From Burkholderia territorii (lineage in GTDB: Bacteria > Pseudomonadota > Gammaproteobacteria > Burkholderiales > Burkholderiaceae), in the NCBI RefSeq assembly GCF_902833055.1, contig NZ_CADFEJ010000011.1, positions 1 through 64,000 of the forward strand: a DNA stretch of 64,000 bases, given 5' to 3'. The notes below the pieces were generated by a model. That model was not told where the DNA came from, ran no database searches, and saw only the letters and a list, made by a program, of their open reading frames with translations. Made by a program: the position numbers and the translations under genes. Shown here one piece after another: positions 9,701 through 18,626 of this stretch; position 1 is the first letter of the stretch, and each line of letters opens with the position of its first letter.

Positions 9701-12700
9701 GCAGTCAGGCGGGTTGTAGCCGGACGCGAAGGCCTGGACCGGCACCACCGGCGTGTCCATGTACTGCGTCTGTCCGGGCATGAACGGAATCTCGTAGCAG
9801 AACTGGCTGTATGCCGGGTTGAACAACGGATCGCGGATCGTCTTGCCCGGATGCGCCGGATCGGGCATGTCGGGATCGTTCATGCACGCGACCATCATCG
9901 TCGGCGCGTAGCCGGTCGGATTCGGCGGATTGACCTGCCACGTCGAATAGTTCAGCCCGTTGAAGATGCCCCAGGAGTCCGAATAGATGCGCGCGACTTC
10001 ATTGCCGCCGAAATCCTTCATCGAGATCGGCACGTTGGGCACCGCGAACTTCTCGCCGAACTGCGGCGAGTACGGATCGAACTCGGACGAGAAGTCGTCG
10101 AGCATGAAGCCGGTGAAGTGCGCGGCAACATGGGTCGAGCTGAACAGCCAGAACTTCGCGAGCACCGACATTTCGTTCGTGAGCGTGACCTCCTTGCGGT
10201 CGCAGAGATGCCGCGATGCGCCCGCGAACGGCGCGACCTCCTTCGAGCCCGGGAACAGGCTGATGTAGTCCGGCACGATGCGCAATGCGCCGACGCACGG
10301 CCAGAACGTCTCGACGCTGCCCGTATCGCCTTCGTGCCGCGGCGTCGAACCGAGGTCGGTCGTCGGGTTCTGCGCGTTGTTCGGGTTGAAGGTCGAATTC
10401 ATCGCCGCCTGGTCGGGCAGGATGAAGATGTTGCCGAGGCCGCCGAACTGCTGCGTCACCGGGGCGATGTAGTTGTCGCCGATCAGGATGTTCTTGTCCT
10501 CCTCCTTCACGAGCTCGTAGCCCGGCGGCACCACCACCTCGACGACGTATTTCCCGGTCGGCAGCATCCGCGTGCCGTCGCCCGACGGATTCGCCACGCA
10601 GATCTTGCAGTTCGTGCCGGTCGGCAGGCCCGTCGACGGATCGCGCGTCGTCACGCTCGGGAACTGGTACATCCCGTCGTACGGCGCGGGCTGCACCTGG
10701 TTGAACGCATGCATGCCGTCATAGCACTTGAATTGCGAATGCGCGGGCAACGCGCGATGCGTCGGATCCAGCCACTGCGGGCTGTCCTTCAGCGTGAAGA
10801 AGAACGGGTCGCTCGTCTCCTGCCCCGGGCAGTTCATGTTCGGAATGCCGTCGGTGCGGAAGCCCTGCGCCCAGTCGTCCCAGCTGCTCGTCTTCGTCGT
10901 ATCGACGAGCGCGAGTGTCGTCGTGCCGTCCGGCGCCGTGTCTTCCCGGTACAGGTTGACCGTCACGTTCGGAATGTTCGGCGTCCAGCTCGTGTGAATG
11001 AGCAACGCCGGGTCGTCGAACGGCCGCGTCGACGCGTAGATCACCTCGCCCTTGATGCCGCCGTTCTCGGTCGGGCCGTACGGCTTCTTGCCGAATTCGA
11101 TGAACGAATTCTGGCCGGAGAAGCCCTGCCAGCCTTCGGTCGTCACCCACGGCGGGTCGATCCGCGCGGTCGACGGGTTCGTGCCCGATTGGTCGGTACA
11201 GTCCGCATCGTTGCAGTAGCGGGCGCCCGGCACGCGCAGGTTCGTCGGCAGATGCGCCGTCGGCGATTCGACCGTGTTGGCGAAATTCGCCGCGATGTTC
11301 GAGGTGCCTCCGCCGGGCGTGCCGTCGACCGGCCCGCCCGCGTCATACACCACGTGCACGCCCGTCTGCTTGTAGCGCGTCGTGTCGGCTTCGGCCACAT
11401 ACCAGTTGAACAGCGGGAACACTTCGTTGAATCCGGCGAAGCCGTTCAGGTCCGTGTTGTTGAAGTTCGAATAGCTGCCGTCGCGGAACCGTATGTTGGT
11501 GGGCACGAGCGTGAGCCCGGGCTCGTTGTCCTGCGAGACGCCGTCGCCGTTCTGGTCGAAGAAGGTCCGCGTATACAGATTCGTATGCCATTGCAGCACG
11601 GGGATGTCGCCGAGATCCTTTGACTGTCCGCCCTTCAATTGCGTCGCCGTCGCCAGCCCGTCGACGATCTGGTCGTTCCATTGATCGAAGACCGTGATGC
11701 GGAACGTGCCGTCCGGCAGGCCGCTGATCTTGAACGTGCCGTCCGGATTGCACTTGGTGAAGGCGATGTCCTCCCCGTCGGTGTCGCCGACGCTCACGTA
11801 GCACTGCGTGAAGCCGAGCGAATCGCGCGAGCCCGAGCCGTACAGGTTCTCGTTCGGCGGACGGCTGTAGTGCAGATTCGTGATCCGGCCCGCGAGCGAG
11901 TTGTTGCACGTCGCGCCGGCGCACACCAGCGGCAGCCGGTCGTTGATGATCTTCGGATTCGCGAAACCGATCGACACGTGGAAACCGGCGGGCCCGAACT
12001 CCTGGAAGTACGAAGGACCGCCGACCTTGATGAATGCGTCGTGCGCCTTCTGTCCGTCCAGCGTGTTGGTCTGCAGCCATTCCTCGCCGCGGCCGGTGCG
12101 ATCCGCGCCCGGCGTCGCGACGACGCCATAGCGTCCCGGCATCAGGTTCGCGATGACTGCCTGGCCGACCAGCGGCGACAACGTCTTGCCGTCGGACTCG
12201 TACTTCGGGCAGGTCGGGATCATGCCGACGAGACCGTCGGTCGACGTCGTCGAAATCGGGCAGGCGTTCAGGCCCGTGGCGGGATCGACGGTGCCCTGCA
12301 GCGAATTCGACAGCGGCATGTTGAACATGTCGTAGGTCATCTGCCCGGTGGCGTCGCCGGTGCCGCCGGCGTCGTCGAACAGCTTGATCTCGAACCCGCC
12401 GAGGCCCGGCTCATGCGCGGTGCCGAAGCTGTCGGTGCCGCCGCTCACGTCCACTTCGCCATTGACGGGTGCATCGTCCTCGAACACGAATACCGATATC
12501 TTCGCGGTCTGCAACGGCGTCTCCTGCACGAGCACGTTGACGCTCTTCTGTCCCGGCGCGATCGGCGCGCCGCCCATCGTGTGACCGCAGGTGCCCGTGC
12601 CCGGCGCGAAATCCGCGCCGCCGGGGCCCGACGGGCAATCCTTCGAAATGTCGAACTGCCGCTTCGCCCCGGTGGGGTTGTTCGGGTCGACGGGCTGCGG

Positions 12701-15016
12701 AGCGCCCGCTCCGTTCGAGAAACTGTTGCCCGCGTCGCCCGGCAGAATCGAGATGTAGTAATGCTTGGTCGGATCGAGCGATACCTGGCTCGGGTCGACC
12801 GGCACCTGCTGCGCGGCATTCGTACGGCACGCGCCGTCGCCGACGTCGCATACCGCGGGCACATGCGTGTTGGTGGCAGGATCGAACACCGTCTGCCCCG
12901 ACTCGCACGCCACCGTGCCGACACAACCCGCAGCGACCACCGGCATGTAGCTCGAATGGAAGCTGGTGCCCAGACTCGGCACCGGCAACGGCGGGCAGTT
13001 CGCGGGGCGCGGCGTCGTGTTCACCTGGCAGGCCGGGTCGATCTGGAACGTGCGGTCTTCCTCGATGATCCAGCGGTAGTCGGTGAGCTGCACGGGCGTC
13101 TTGCCCGGGGCCGCGCTCGGCGCGTCCAGGACCTTGACGGCGAGTCCGCTGCCGCCGTTGAACCTGACGGTAACGGTCGCGGGCGCGCTCGCCGTGTTCT
13201 GCGAGTTGACGGCCGTGTACTTGAAGGTCACGCCGGCGGTCGCGCCGCCGACAGGAGGCACGGCCGGCGTCACGCTGAATGAGCCGTCCGCGTTCAGCGT
13301 GACCGTGCCGCCGCTGGCGCTGTTCGGCACGACGACCGCGGCGAGCGGCAGGCCGCTCGGGTCCGTGTCGTTGACGAGCACGCCGGGTGCGCCGATCTGC
13401 AGCCGCGACGCGATGTTGCTGGTGTAGCTGTCGTCGTGTGCGACGGGTGGACCGGACAGGCAGCCGGCGGCTTGCGTGCAGGGGGCCAGCGTCACCGTCG
13501 CGGTGACCGCGGGATTGCCGTTCGCCTGATACACGAAGCTGTCGGAAGTCGTACCGGGTTTGGGCACGTAGCTGAACGTGCCGTCGGGGTTCAGCGTCAC
13601 CGTGCCGTTGGCCGGCTTGGTCAGCAGCTGCACGCCATAGACGCCGACGTCGTTGGCGATCACGCCCTTGCCGGGGTCCGCCACGGTCAGCGTGTTGCCT
13701 GCCACGAGGAAGTACTTGTCGGGATTGGCGACCACGTTCTGGCCGGCCGCGCCGACGGACGGAAGCGCGCCGTTGTTGATGCTGAGATACGCCTGCATGC
13801 CGCCGTCGCGCTGGTTGTTGGTCGACAGGCTCAGTTGCCGGTCGAACACCGGCAGCGCGGGCGCATTCACGCCCGGCGCGTTCATCATCACGTCGTAAGT
13901 CTTGCCGGCCGCCATGAACACGGACGATTGCACGCGCGGATTGCCGGGCAACGGATTGCCGTCCTCGGCGACGAGCGTGAAGCCGGAGACCGCCGGGTTG
14001 CCGCTTTGCGCGCCGACCACGGACGGCACGTGCATGCGCAGGCCCGCGTTGACGAAGCGCAGGAGAACCTGGCCGGTCGACACGGGCGCCGTTGCGAGGA
14101 ACGACGACCGGTCAGGATGCGTACGATCGAACGCGACGCCGTTGATCAGGTAATAGCGCGGATCGTAGTTCACGGCCGGCGGATAGCAGGTGCCGAACGA
14201 TGAGGAATGCGAATCGCCACAGCCACCAGAAAGGCCGGACCACACCTTGGTTTCGCTGAAGCCGGCAGTGGCGACGGCCGCGGCGACTGCCGCGTTCTGC
14301 AGCGGATCGATCTCGCTCAGTACGAGCGGGATGTCGGCGTCGTACTGCACGCCCGGATAGGCAACCGGTCGCGACGTCACGCTCGCCGGCGGCGTGCGCA
14401 CCACGAGCACGCCATAGAGACCCATCGGCCCCTGGATCGACGGATGCGAGCCCGATTCGATCAGGTAGGTGCCGGGCCGCAGGTTGTTCCACTTCAGCGC
14501 TGTTGTCGCGCCGTGAGGCACTTCGGTCGAGAACGACTGAACCCGTGGCCCTTGCGCAGGCGGCGTAAACGTCGCACCGCTGCCGGTACCGGCAATCGGC
14601 CAGGTCGTCGAGGTCTGTGTCGGATGCACCGGGCTCGGGGTCGACGTCGCCGTCTTGCCGAGACCGCCGCCCAACTGCCCGACGATCACGAGCGACGTCG
14701 GCACGGAAGCGGGCAGACTGTTCGTGAGGTTGATCGTCAGCGTCGCGCCGGACGGCACGGTGATCACCACCGGCGACCAGCCCGCGCCGGCGCCGGGATT
14801 GGCCGCCGCACAGGTGGCCGGCGCCACGGCTGCCGCCGAGCACGTGTAGCCCCACATCGGCACGATCTCGCCGTCGGGCATCGTGGCCGACACGGCCTTC
14901 GCCGTCAGGTTCACGGTTTGGGCGAGCGATGCCTCGCTCGCTGCCTGCAGAATGAACGCGGCGAGGCTCGCCTTCGCCACGCGGAGGAACATCGCCTTGA
15001 ACTGGATGAATGGCAT
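6782..15016 (-). CDS. Giant secreted multidomain protein with degenerate multicopper-oxidase N-terminus
   Basis: The product is 2744 residues. After a signal peptide (1-33), residues 34 to about 430 hold two cupredoxin-like domains that align with the 535-residue oxidase half encoded upstream (shared PDG...WGY and MGLYG...VV blocks). They contain no HxH or HCH motif, so they should not bind the trinuclear copper cluster. Residues about 434-620 are two cadherin/VCBS-like Ig repeats (each ending DGTFSYVP or DGSFSVTP). From 630 to about 1750 there are SdrD/prealbumin-like modules, including a Ca-binding-like run DQNGDGVSQDNEPG. A TIG-like domain lies near 1800-1890, a pectin-lyase-like right-handed beta-helix near 1920-2505, and a segment SPAINAGTP...KYDIGAVEF near 2650-2685. 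The tail has three GGLPIxPL repeats. A GGGGAG site precedes the ATG. It is probably surface-exposed or extracellular. No sorting signal was identified. Confidence 0.85.
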   Translation of the reverse strand: MPFIQFKAMFLRVAKASLAAFILQAASEASLAQTVNLTAKAVSATMPDGEIVPMWGYTCSAAAVAPATCAAANPGAGAGWSPVVITVPSGATLTINLTNSLPASVPTSLVIVGQLGGGLGKTATSTPSPVHPTQTSTTWPIAGTGSGATFTPPAQGPRVQSFSTEVPHGATTALKWNNLRPGTYLIESGSHPSIQGPMGLYGVLVVRTPPASVTSRPVAYPGVQYDADIPLVLSEIDPLQNAAVAAAVATAGFSETKVWSGLSGGCGDSHSSSFGTCYPPAVNYDPRYYLINGVAFDRTHPDRSSFLATAPVSTGQVLLRFVNAGLRMHVPSVVGAQSGNPAVSGFTLVAEDGNPLPGNPRVQSSVFMAAGKTYDVMMNAPGVNAPALPVFDRQLSLSTNNQRDGGMQAYLSINNGALPSVGAAGQNVVANPDKYFLVAGNTLTVADPGKGVIANDVGVYGVQLLTKPANGTVTLNPDGTFSYVPKPGTTSDSFVYQANGNPAVTATVTLAPCTQAAGCLSGPPVAHDDSYTSNIASRLQIGAPGVLVNDTDPSGLPLAAVVVPNSASGGTVTLNADGSFSVTPAVPPVGGATAGVTFKYTAVNSQNTASAPATVTVRFNGGSGLAVKVLDAPSAAPGKTPVQLTDYRWIIEEDRTFQIDPACQVNTTPRPANCPPLPVPSLGTSFHSSYMPVVAAGCVGTVACESGQTVFDPATNTHVPAVCDVGDGACRTNAAQQVPVDPSQVSLDPTKHYYISILPGDAGNSFSNGAGAPQPVDPNNPTGAKRQFDISKDCPSGPGGADFAPGTGTCGHTMGGAPIAPGQKSVNVLVQETPLQTAKISVFVFEDDAPVNGEVDVSGGTDSFGTAHEPGLGGFEIKLFDDAGGTGDATGQMTYDMFNMPLSNSLQGTVDPATGLNACPISTTSTDGLVGMIPTCPKYESDGKTLSPLVGQAVIANLMPGRYGVVATPGADRTGRGEEWLQTNTLDGQKAHDAFIKVGGPSYFQEFGPAGFHVSIGFANPKIINDRLPLVCAGATCNNSLAGRITNLHYSRPPNENLYGSGSRDSLGFTQCYVSVGDTDGEDIAFTKCNPDGTFKISGLPDGTFRITVFDQWNDQIVDGLATATQLKGGQSKDLGDIPVLQWHTNLYTRTFFDQNGDGVSQDNEPGLTLVPTNIRFRDGSYSNFNNTDLNGFAGFNEVFPLFNWYVAEADTTRYKQTGVHVVYDAGGPVDGTPGGGTSNIAANFANTVESPTAHLPTNLRVPGARYCNDADCTDQSGTNPSTARIDPPWVTTEGWQGFSGQNSFIEFGKKPYGPTENGGIKGEVIYASTRPFDDPALLIHTSWTPNIPNVTVNLYREDTAPDGTTTLALVDTTKTSSWDDWAQGFRTDGIPNMNCPGQETSDPFFFTLKDSPQWLDPTHRALPAHSQFKCYDGMHAFNQVQPAPYDGMYQFPSVTTRDPSTGLPTGTNCKICVANPSGDGTRMLPTGKYVVEVVVPPGYELVKEEDKNILIGDNYIAPVTQQFGGLGNIFILPDQAAMNSTFNPNNAQNPTTDLGSTPRHEGDTGSVETFWPCVGALRIVPDYISLFPGSKEVAPFAGASRHLCDRKEVTLTNEMSVLAKFWLFSSTHVAAHFTGFMLDDFSSEFDPYSPQFGEKFAVPNVPISMKDFGGNEVARIYSDSWGIFNGLNYSTWQVNPPNPTGYAPTMMVACMNDPDMPDPAHPGKTIRDPLFNPAYSQFCYEIPFMPGQTQYMDTPVVPVQAFASGYNPPDCAYPDGTPAIASVTGDASGGGAGPWVSAVGHPLTIKALGDQTVANNAYNGPAATATPFNQKFVKRHYGFGAAQGKVTIGGRTAAVQSWTDSEIRVVVPPLIGSSCTVQQRGVLTPTSCGELVVTTASGKNSIDTVTVTVGGKAPTYVNGENATNDAIQTAIDKATPGDLIIVGPGTYNEMTVMWKPVRLQGVGAPSVVINANTHPSGKMDAWRRKVDCLFGVAINGAMISSSNPYDPSGTYTCPTAMQRKVDPIPLEPTVGWDSTLNGNLGEMLLEPSLMGAYEGAGITVLGKGVRDVLVGGVPQPDPNCVANGICVPLTGPSALRPNPPDCANYPSNFLCNPSRIDGITVTNSSQGGGGIFLHGWNHLMEVSNNRVYSNAGTLSGGISVGQVEVPDGTIAADGITELPFGFNKSVNVHHNSVTSNASYGDEINSSTPSSAGGVVFCSGADNYHFNYNWVCGNISSGDGGGVAHFGFSYAGDISHNWVLFNQSNNPTLPTYGGGIIAQGVPPDGTFCENSTVDMDCAPQLSDGIGPQLVIDGNLIMGNTAESGKGGGLRLQAVNGTDVQRSPGNAANWYAVRVINNIIANNVAGWGGGGVSLQDAVRVSFVNNTVMSNDATASAGVLFNTDAATQANVGPPNCTTVGAQTTCNPITTSTYQPAGLETARHTANFVTAFTAAGVACPGGLSNCTTFSNPVLTNNVFWQNRTFFITVSGKNPNIPGMQNTVTLNPTLNQAGHATGYCDPHAVYWDIGAYGDTGPGNHQSGLTLSPRYSILTDAGDYPGANNSGANPAVVSQYCNGARVPPEGGGNGFAVPPGISDTVLPNPLFSLLPSAVPDEGNQWINMSYGPLSLFNMSIVPGSTGYGVLLGNYSPRAGSPAINAGTPTGAPNHDFFGTTRPQQGKYDIGAVEFLPAGILGGLPIDPLALGTALADALGGLPIPPLAVPTLPTGAVGGLPIAPLGLGTVPNQR

Positions 15017-15033
15017 TTCCGTTCTCCCCGCCT

Positions 15034-16641
15034 CTAGTTGCCTTCGTTGATCACGAAGACTTGTGGATCGACGAGCATCATCATCATCATTCCGCCGGGG
15101 AAGATGTTGTTCGTGGTGATCTCGCGTTCATTGTGCGAATGCCACATGAATGCAAAGCCCGCTTCGCTTCCCGGCGGATTCGCGATCGTGCCGCTCGGCG
15201 GCGTTGTGCCGGTCGGCGAAGTCGCGCGAATCGTCGCATCCGGGCCGAGATAGGGGCTGCCGCCATACCACGCACCGTTCGTCAGGATGTGCGAGTCGGG
15301 CAGCGTGACCGGTCCGCCGCTGCCGACGTTTCCGAACGGATGCGCTTCGAGCGCCTTGTTGTGGTCCGCGCACCATTCGTAATAGTTCGGCGCCTTCGGG
15401 TCGGCGGTGTAGTAGCCGTTCGCATCGGGAATGCAGACGCTGCCGTCGCCAGGCTTGTGCCCGTAGATGTCCCAGTTGAGTCCCTTGCCGGTCCAGTAGA
15501 AGATGCCGTCCAGGGTTTCGCCGGGCGTCGTGGTCGTGGTGAACAGCAACGGGCCCGCGACCTTGGTCGCGTCCGACTTGGAAAGCAGCAGGTTCCCGTC
15601 GCGTGCGAGCACGCGAACGTGATTGCCGTGCTCGTGGAACGGATGCTGCCAGCGGCCCGTGCCGATGATTCGCAACAGCACCAGCTCGCCGGGGTGCATG
15701 TGCGGATTGCCGTTGTAGGGCTGATGCGGATACTGCATCGCATAGTTCGGATCCATGTCGTCGGGCATCGAGCGGCCGTTGATCATGAAGTACGCGGGGT
15801 GATAAGGCTCCGTCTCGACGGTCATGCAGCCCGTCGGCAACGCGCACGTCTTCGCGGCCTCCTGCTCGGCCTGCGCATGGATGCGCGGGTCCATTTCGGA
15901 GAACTGAAAGAGATACTCGCGGTCGTAGCACGCCGAGCCATGGTTGTACGCCGCCGCCGCGTTGCGGTAGTCCGGCTGGCCGTCGGGCAGCGTCGCGGCG
16001 ACGGCGCGGCACCCTGCCGGCACGGCAAGCACGCCCGGCGCCGACGTCGGCAACACGATGATCGCGCCGTAGAGGCCCATCTCGATCTGAAGGTCGCCCC
16101 GTGTGCCGCTGTAGTAGGCATGCGTGCCGGGTGTGGCCGCGACGAAACTGTAGGTGACCGTGTTGCCATGCGTCGCCTCGCGCGTGAGCAGTCCGGGCAC
16201 GCCGGTGAGCGCGGCCGGACACGAGCCGTCGGGATTGAGCGCCGCCGCGCACACCTGGAATCCCTGAAACAGGATCGACGTGTTGCCCGCCGCTGCGGGC
16301 AGGTTGTTCGTGAGCGTCACCGTGATCACGTCGCCCTGCCGCACGATCAATGTCGGGCCGGGAATCTGCATGCTGGGGCAACTCGCGCCCGTGATGCCCG
16401 CCGGCGAGAATCCCGCCGGTGCCGTGCGGCAGCCGTAGCCCCACGAATAGACGCTCGATCCGTCGGGCTGACTGATCCGGCTCGCTTCCGCGCTCAGGTC
16501 GAAATGCGTGCCGGTGATGCCCGGCGCGGCGGCCAGAACCGGCCCGCAGAGCAATACGGCAAGCATTGCGACGGCGAGACGTACGAGCAATCCGGCACCC
16601 GTACGCATTGCGGTCCGGATGTCATGAGTGAAGTGGCCCAC
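15034..16641 (-). CDS. Multicopper oxidase half-protein carrying HEH and HSH copper motifs
   Basis: The product is 535 residues with a signal peptide (about 1-38) and two cupredoxin domains. The N-terminal domain (about 45-200) has no HxH motif. The C-terminal domain (about 280-535) has HPFHEHGNH (H333, H336, H338, H341) and MWHSHNERE (H501, H503). An HMH lies at 314-316. There is no HCHxxxHxxxxM site, so no type 1 copper is expected in this chain. A Met run (GGMMMMM, 517-522) follows the last motif. It starts with GTG at 16641. The ribosome-binding site AGGAGA overlaps the stop codon of the partner gene (TAGGAGA), so the two are tightly coupled. The giant gene starts 17 bp downstream. I infer that it completes the trinuclear copper centre of the partner encoded at 16652-18220. 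Confidence 0.85.
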   Translation of the reverse strand: MGHFTHDIRTAMRTGAGLLVRLAVAMLAVLLCGPVLAAAPGITGTHFDLSAEASRISQPDGSSVYSWGYGCRTAPAGFSPAGITGASCPSMQIPGPTLIVRQGDVITVTLTNNLPAAAGNTSILFQGFQVCAAALNPDGSCPAALTGVPGLLTREATHGNTVTYSFVAATPGTHAYYSGTRGDLQIEMGLYGAIIVLPTSAPGVLAVPAGCRAVAATLPDGQPDYRNAAAAYNHGSACYDREYLFQFSEMDPRIHAQAEQEAAKTCALPTGCMTVETEPYHPAYFMINGRSMPDDMDPNYAMQYPHQPYNGNPHMHPGELVLLRIIGTGRWQHPFHEHGNHVRVLARDGNLLLSKSDATKVAGPLLFTTTTTPGETLDGIFYWTGKGLNWDIYGHKPGDGSVCIPDANGYYTADPKAPNYYEWCADHNKALEAHPFGNVGSGGPVTLPDSHILTNGAWYGGSPYLGPDATIRATSPTGTTPPSGTIANPPGSEAGFAFMWHSHNEREITTNNIFPGGMMMMMLVDPQVFVINEGN

Positions 16642-16651
16642 GATATTTCTC

Positions 16652-18220
16652 CTAGATGCAGGACTTCGTAGCCGGGTCGAGCGCGGCGGGACAGATGCGG
16701 ACCTCCGTCATCAGTCCCCCGAAGTTCTCGGCGTCGTTCGACAGGTGATCGAGATTCGGCGTGTAGAGGTAGTAGACCGACCCGGGCGCGTACATCGTCG
16801 TGTCGCTCGCATCCAGAATCACGTCGATGGATTCGCCGCCGCCGAGCGTGATCGAATTCGTGTAGTAAGTCATGTCGTTGCCGGCCATGTCGCGCAACAG
16901 CCGTGCGTTGACGCCGATCACATGCATCCTCACGCCCAGCGACGCGAGCGTCTGGAATTCGGTGACGTCGAGATCGGAAATCCTGAGCAACGCCCTGCCC
17001 CCGGCCGGGATGTTGATGATGGTCGGCAGCGGTTGCGAAACGTGCGCCGTGCCGTCGGCCACCGGCGTCTGCATCGGCCCAGGGGTCACCGTGTCCGGAT
17101 AGCTGCGCCCGTTGAGCATGAAGTACTTGTCCTTCATGTCGGTGAACGGTTCCGGATTGAACGTCATCCCCACGAAATGGAAGTTCGGATCGAAGCCGTG
17201 TATCTGCACCGGATACTCGACGTCGTACGCGGTCGACCCGTCGCCGTCGTTGTATGCGTAGAGCGTCGGCTTGCCGCTCTTGTCGTTGGCGTGCAGCACG
17301 CCGTTCGAAGGCGGCAGGGGCGTCGAGCACAGAATGTCGTTGCCGCACCGGGTGCGAAGATCGCCTTGCTGCGCCACCAGCGCGGCGTATAGCGACTTGC
17401 CGAACGGCACCCGGTTCTGGCGCGGCCGCACGAAGACCTGGCCGACCATCCCCATCTGGAGGTGCTCCGGCGGCGTGATGTGGCAGTGCCAGAAGTAGGT
17501 GCCCGCATCGGGCGCGAGATAGTAATAGGTGAAGCTGGCACCGATGTTGATCGCCACCGACGCATCCGGCACGCCGTCATAGAACGACGACGCATTCGGA
17601 TAACCGTGGAAGTGCACCGTGTGCTGCTCGAACAAGTCGGGGCGCATGATCATGCCGACGTTCGTGAGCGTCAGGAAGAACTCGTCGTCCTCGTCGATCG
17701 CCATCTCGGGCGCCGGCATGTTGCCGTTCATCACGCCGATATCCATGATCGCCCGCGGATCAACATGGCCGGTCAACTGGCCAGGCGGCGACGATTCCGG
17801 GTCGGGCACGAGGCCGACCGCTCCGTTGTAGGTCGGATCCGTTCTCGGATCGCCGACCGTGTTGAACACCGCCGCGAACTCCGTACCGGCGCGGCCGGCC
17901 TGGATGTCGGCAATGCCGGACAACGGGCCGAAGGCAAACAGATACGTCTGCGTGCCGTCGGCCATGGTGGCGTACCCGTCGCCGCCGGAGATCTGTTGAC
18001 ACTTGATGGCGCCGTTGACGATACCGGTCGGCACGGAAGTCTGGCCGGTGAAGGACGGTCCGGTGTAGGCGGGTTCCACGCTGCCGGCCGGCAGCGCCGT
18101 CGGATGGGACGGCGTGGTGAACGGACATTGAACGCGAAACGTTTGTGCAAACGATGGAACGGCGCACATCAGGAGCAACAGTGCCGCCGCACTGCTGCAA
18201 CACGCGCGGGTACTGAACAT
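16652..18220 (-). CDS. Multicopper oxidase half-protein carrying the type 1 copper site
   Basis: The product is 522 residues. A signal peptide ends near PSFAQ (residue 26). The first copper domain has HTVHFHG (H200, H203, H205) and then FWHCHITPPEHLQMGM (H245, C246, H247, H253, with Met256 or Met258). Thus type 1 ligands and two HxH pairs lie close together in the N-terminal half. The C-terminal domain (about 330-520) has no HxH motif. A canonical oxidase needs four HxH pairs, and this chain has two. The other two are in the next gene. The His spacing after HCH is two residues longer than in laccases. The start at 18220 has a GGAGG site. An earlier in-frame start would remove the signal peptide from the N-terminus. 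This is the first gene of the operon. Confidence 0.88.
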   Translation of the reverse strand: MFSTRACCSSAAALLLLMCAVPSFAQTFRVQCPFTTPSHPTALPAGSVEPAYTGPSFTGQTSVPTGIVNGAIKCQQISGGDGYATMADGTQTYLFAFGPLSGIADIQAGRAGTEFAAVFNTVGDPRTDPTYNGAVGLVPDPESSPPGQLTGHVDPRAIMDIGVMNGNMPAPEMAIDEDDEFFLTLTNVGMIMRPDLFEQHTVHFHGYPNASSFYDGVPDASVAINIGASFTYYYLAPDAGTYFWHCHITPPEHLQMGMVGQVFVRPRQNRVPFGKSLYAALVAQQGDLRTRCGNDILCSTPLPPSNGVLHANDKSGKPTLYAYNDGDGSTAYDVEYPVQIHGFDPNFHFVGMTFNPEPFTDMKDKYFMLNGRSYPDTVTPGPMQTPVADGTAHVSQPLPTIINIPAGGRALLRISDLDVTEFQTLASLGVRMHVIGVNARLLRDMAGNDMTYYTNSITLGGGESIDVILDASDTTMYAPGSVYYLYTPNLDHLSNDAENFGGLMTEVRICPAALDPATKSCI

Positions 18221-18626
18221 ATGACCTCCATCCAAGGGGTCCGCCAGCGACACGCGCTGGCCGTCATGCTCTGCTGCAGACGCGAGCCGCGAAGCTTTCA
18301 CGGCCCGTACCGGCATTCTGCAGACACGCAGGACGGGCCGGGATGGGTCACCCTCCTACTTTTGCATAGGGGGTCCCCGGCGAATGGCACGCATCGTTTT
18401 CCGTATGACCGGCGCGCATTCGCGCTGAATGACGGGCGTGCGGCAGCCGCACGGCGATGGCGCGCGAAGCGGATCGAAACGACGGAATCGCCGGCTGGCG
18501 CCGAACGACGCAGCGGGGCTGCAAGGGGCGGGATAACGGGTGACGCGGTAGACTTCGCAGTGGCGCAACGACGGCGTTGGCGCCGGGGTGGCGGGCTCGC
18601 CGGCCCGCGAAGGAAAGGCAACGGGC

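Noticed and set aside
9485..11623. Long plus-strand frame opposite the giant gene
   Set aside because: Arg/Val/His-rich shadow of the giant gene. The minus-strand frame contains signal peptide and domains throughout its length.
15034..16641. The oxidase half with WHSH as a complete laccase that lost its type 1 Cys
   Set aside because: The motif sequence WHSH is a normal type 2/3 copper motif of laccase-like domains, and the missing type 1 site is present in the adjacent gene, so a split enzyme explains it better than decay.
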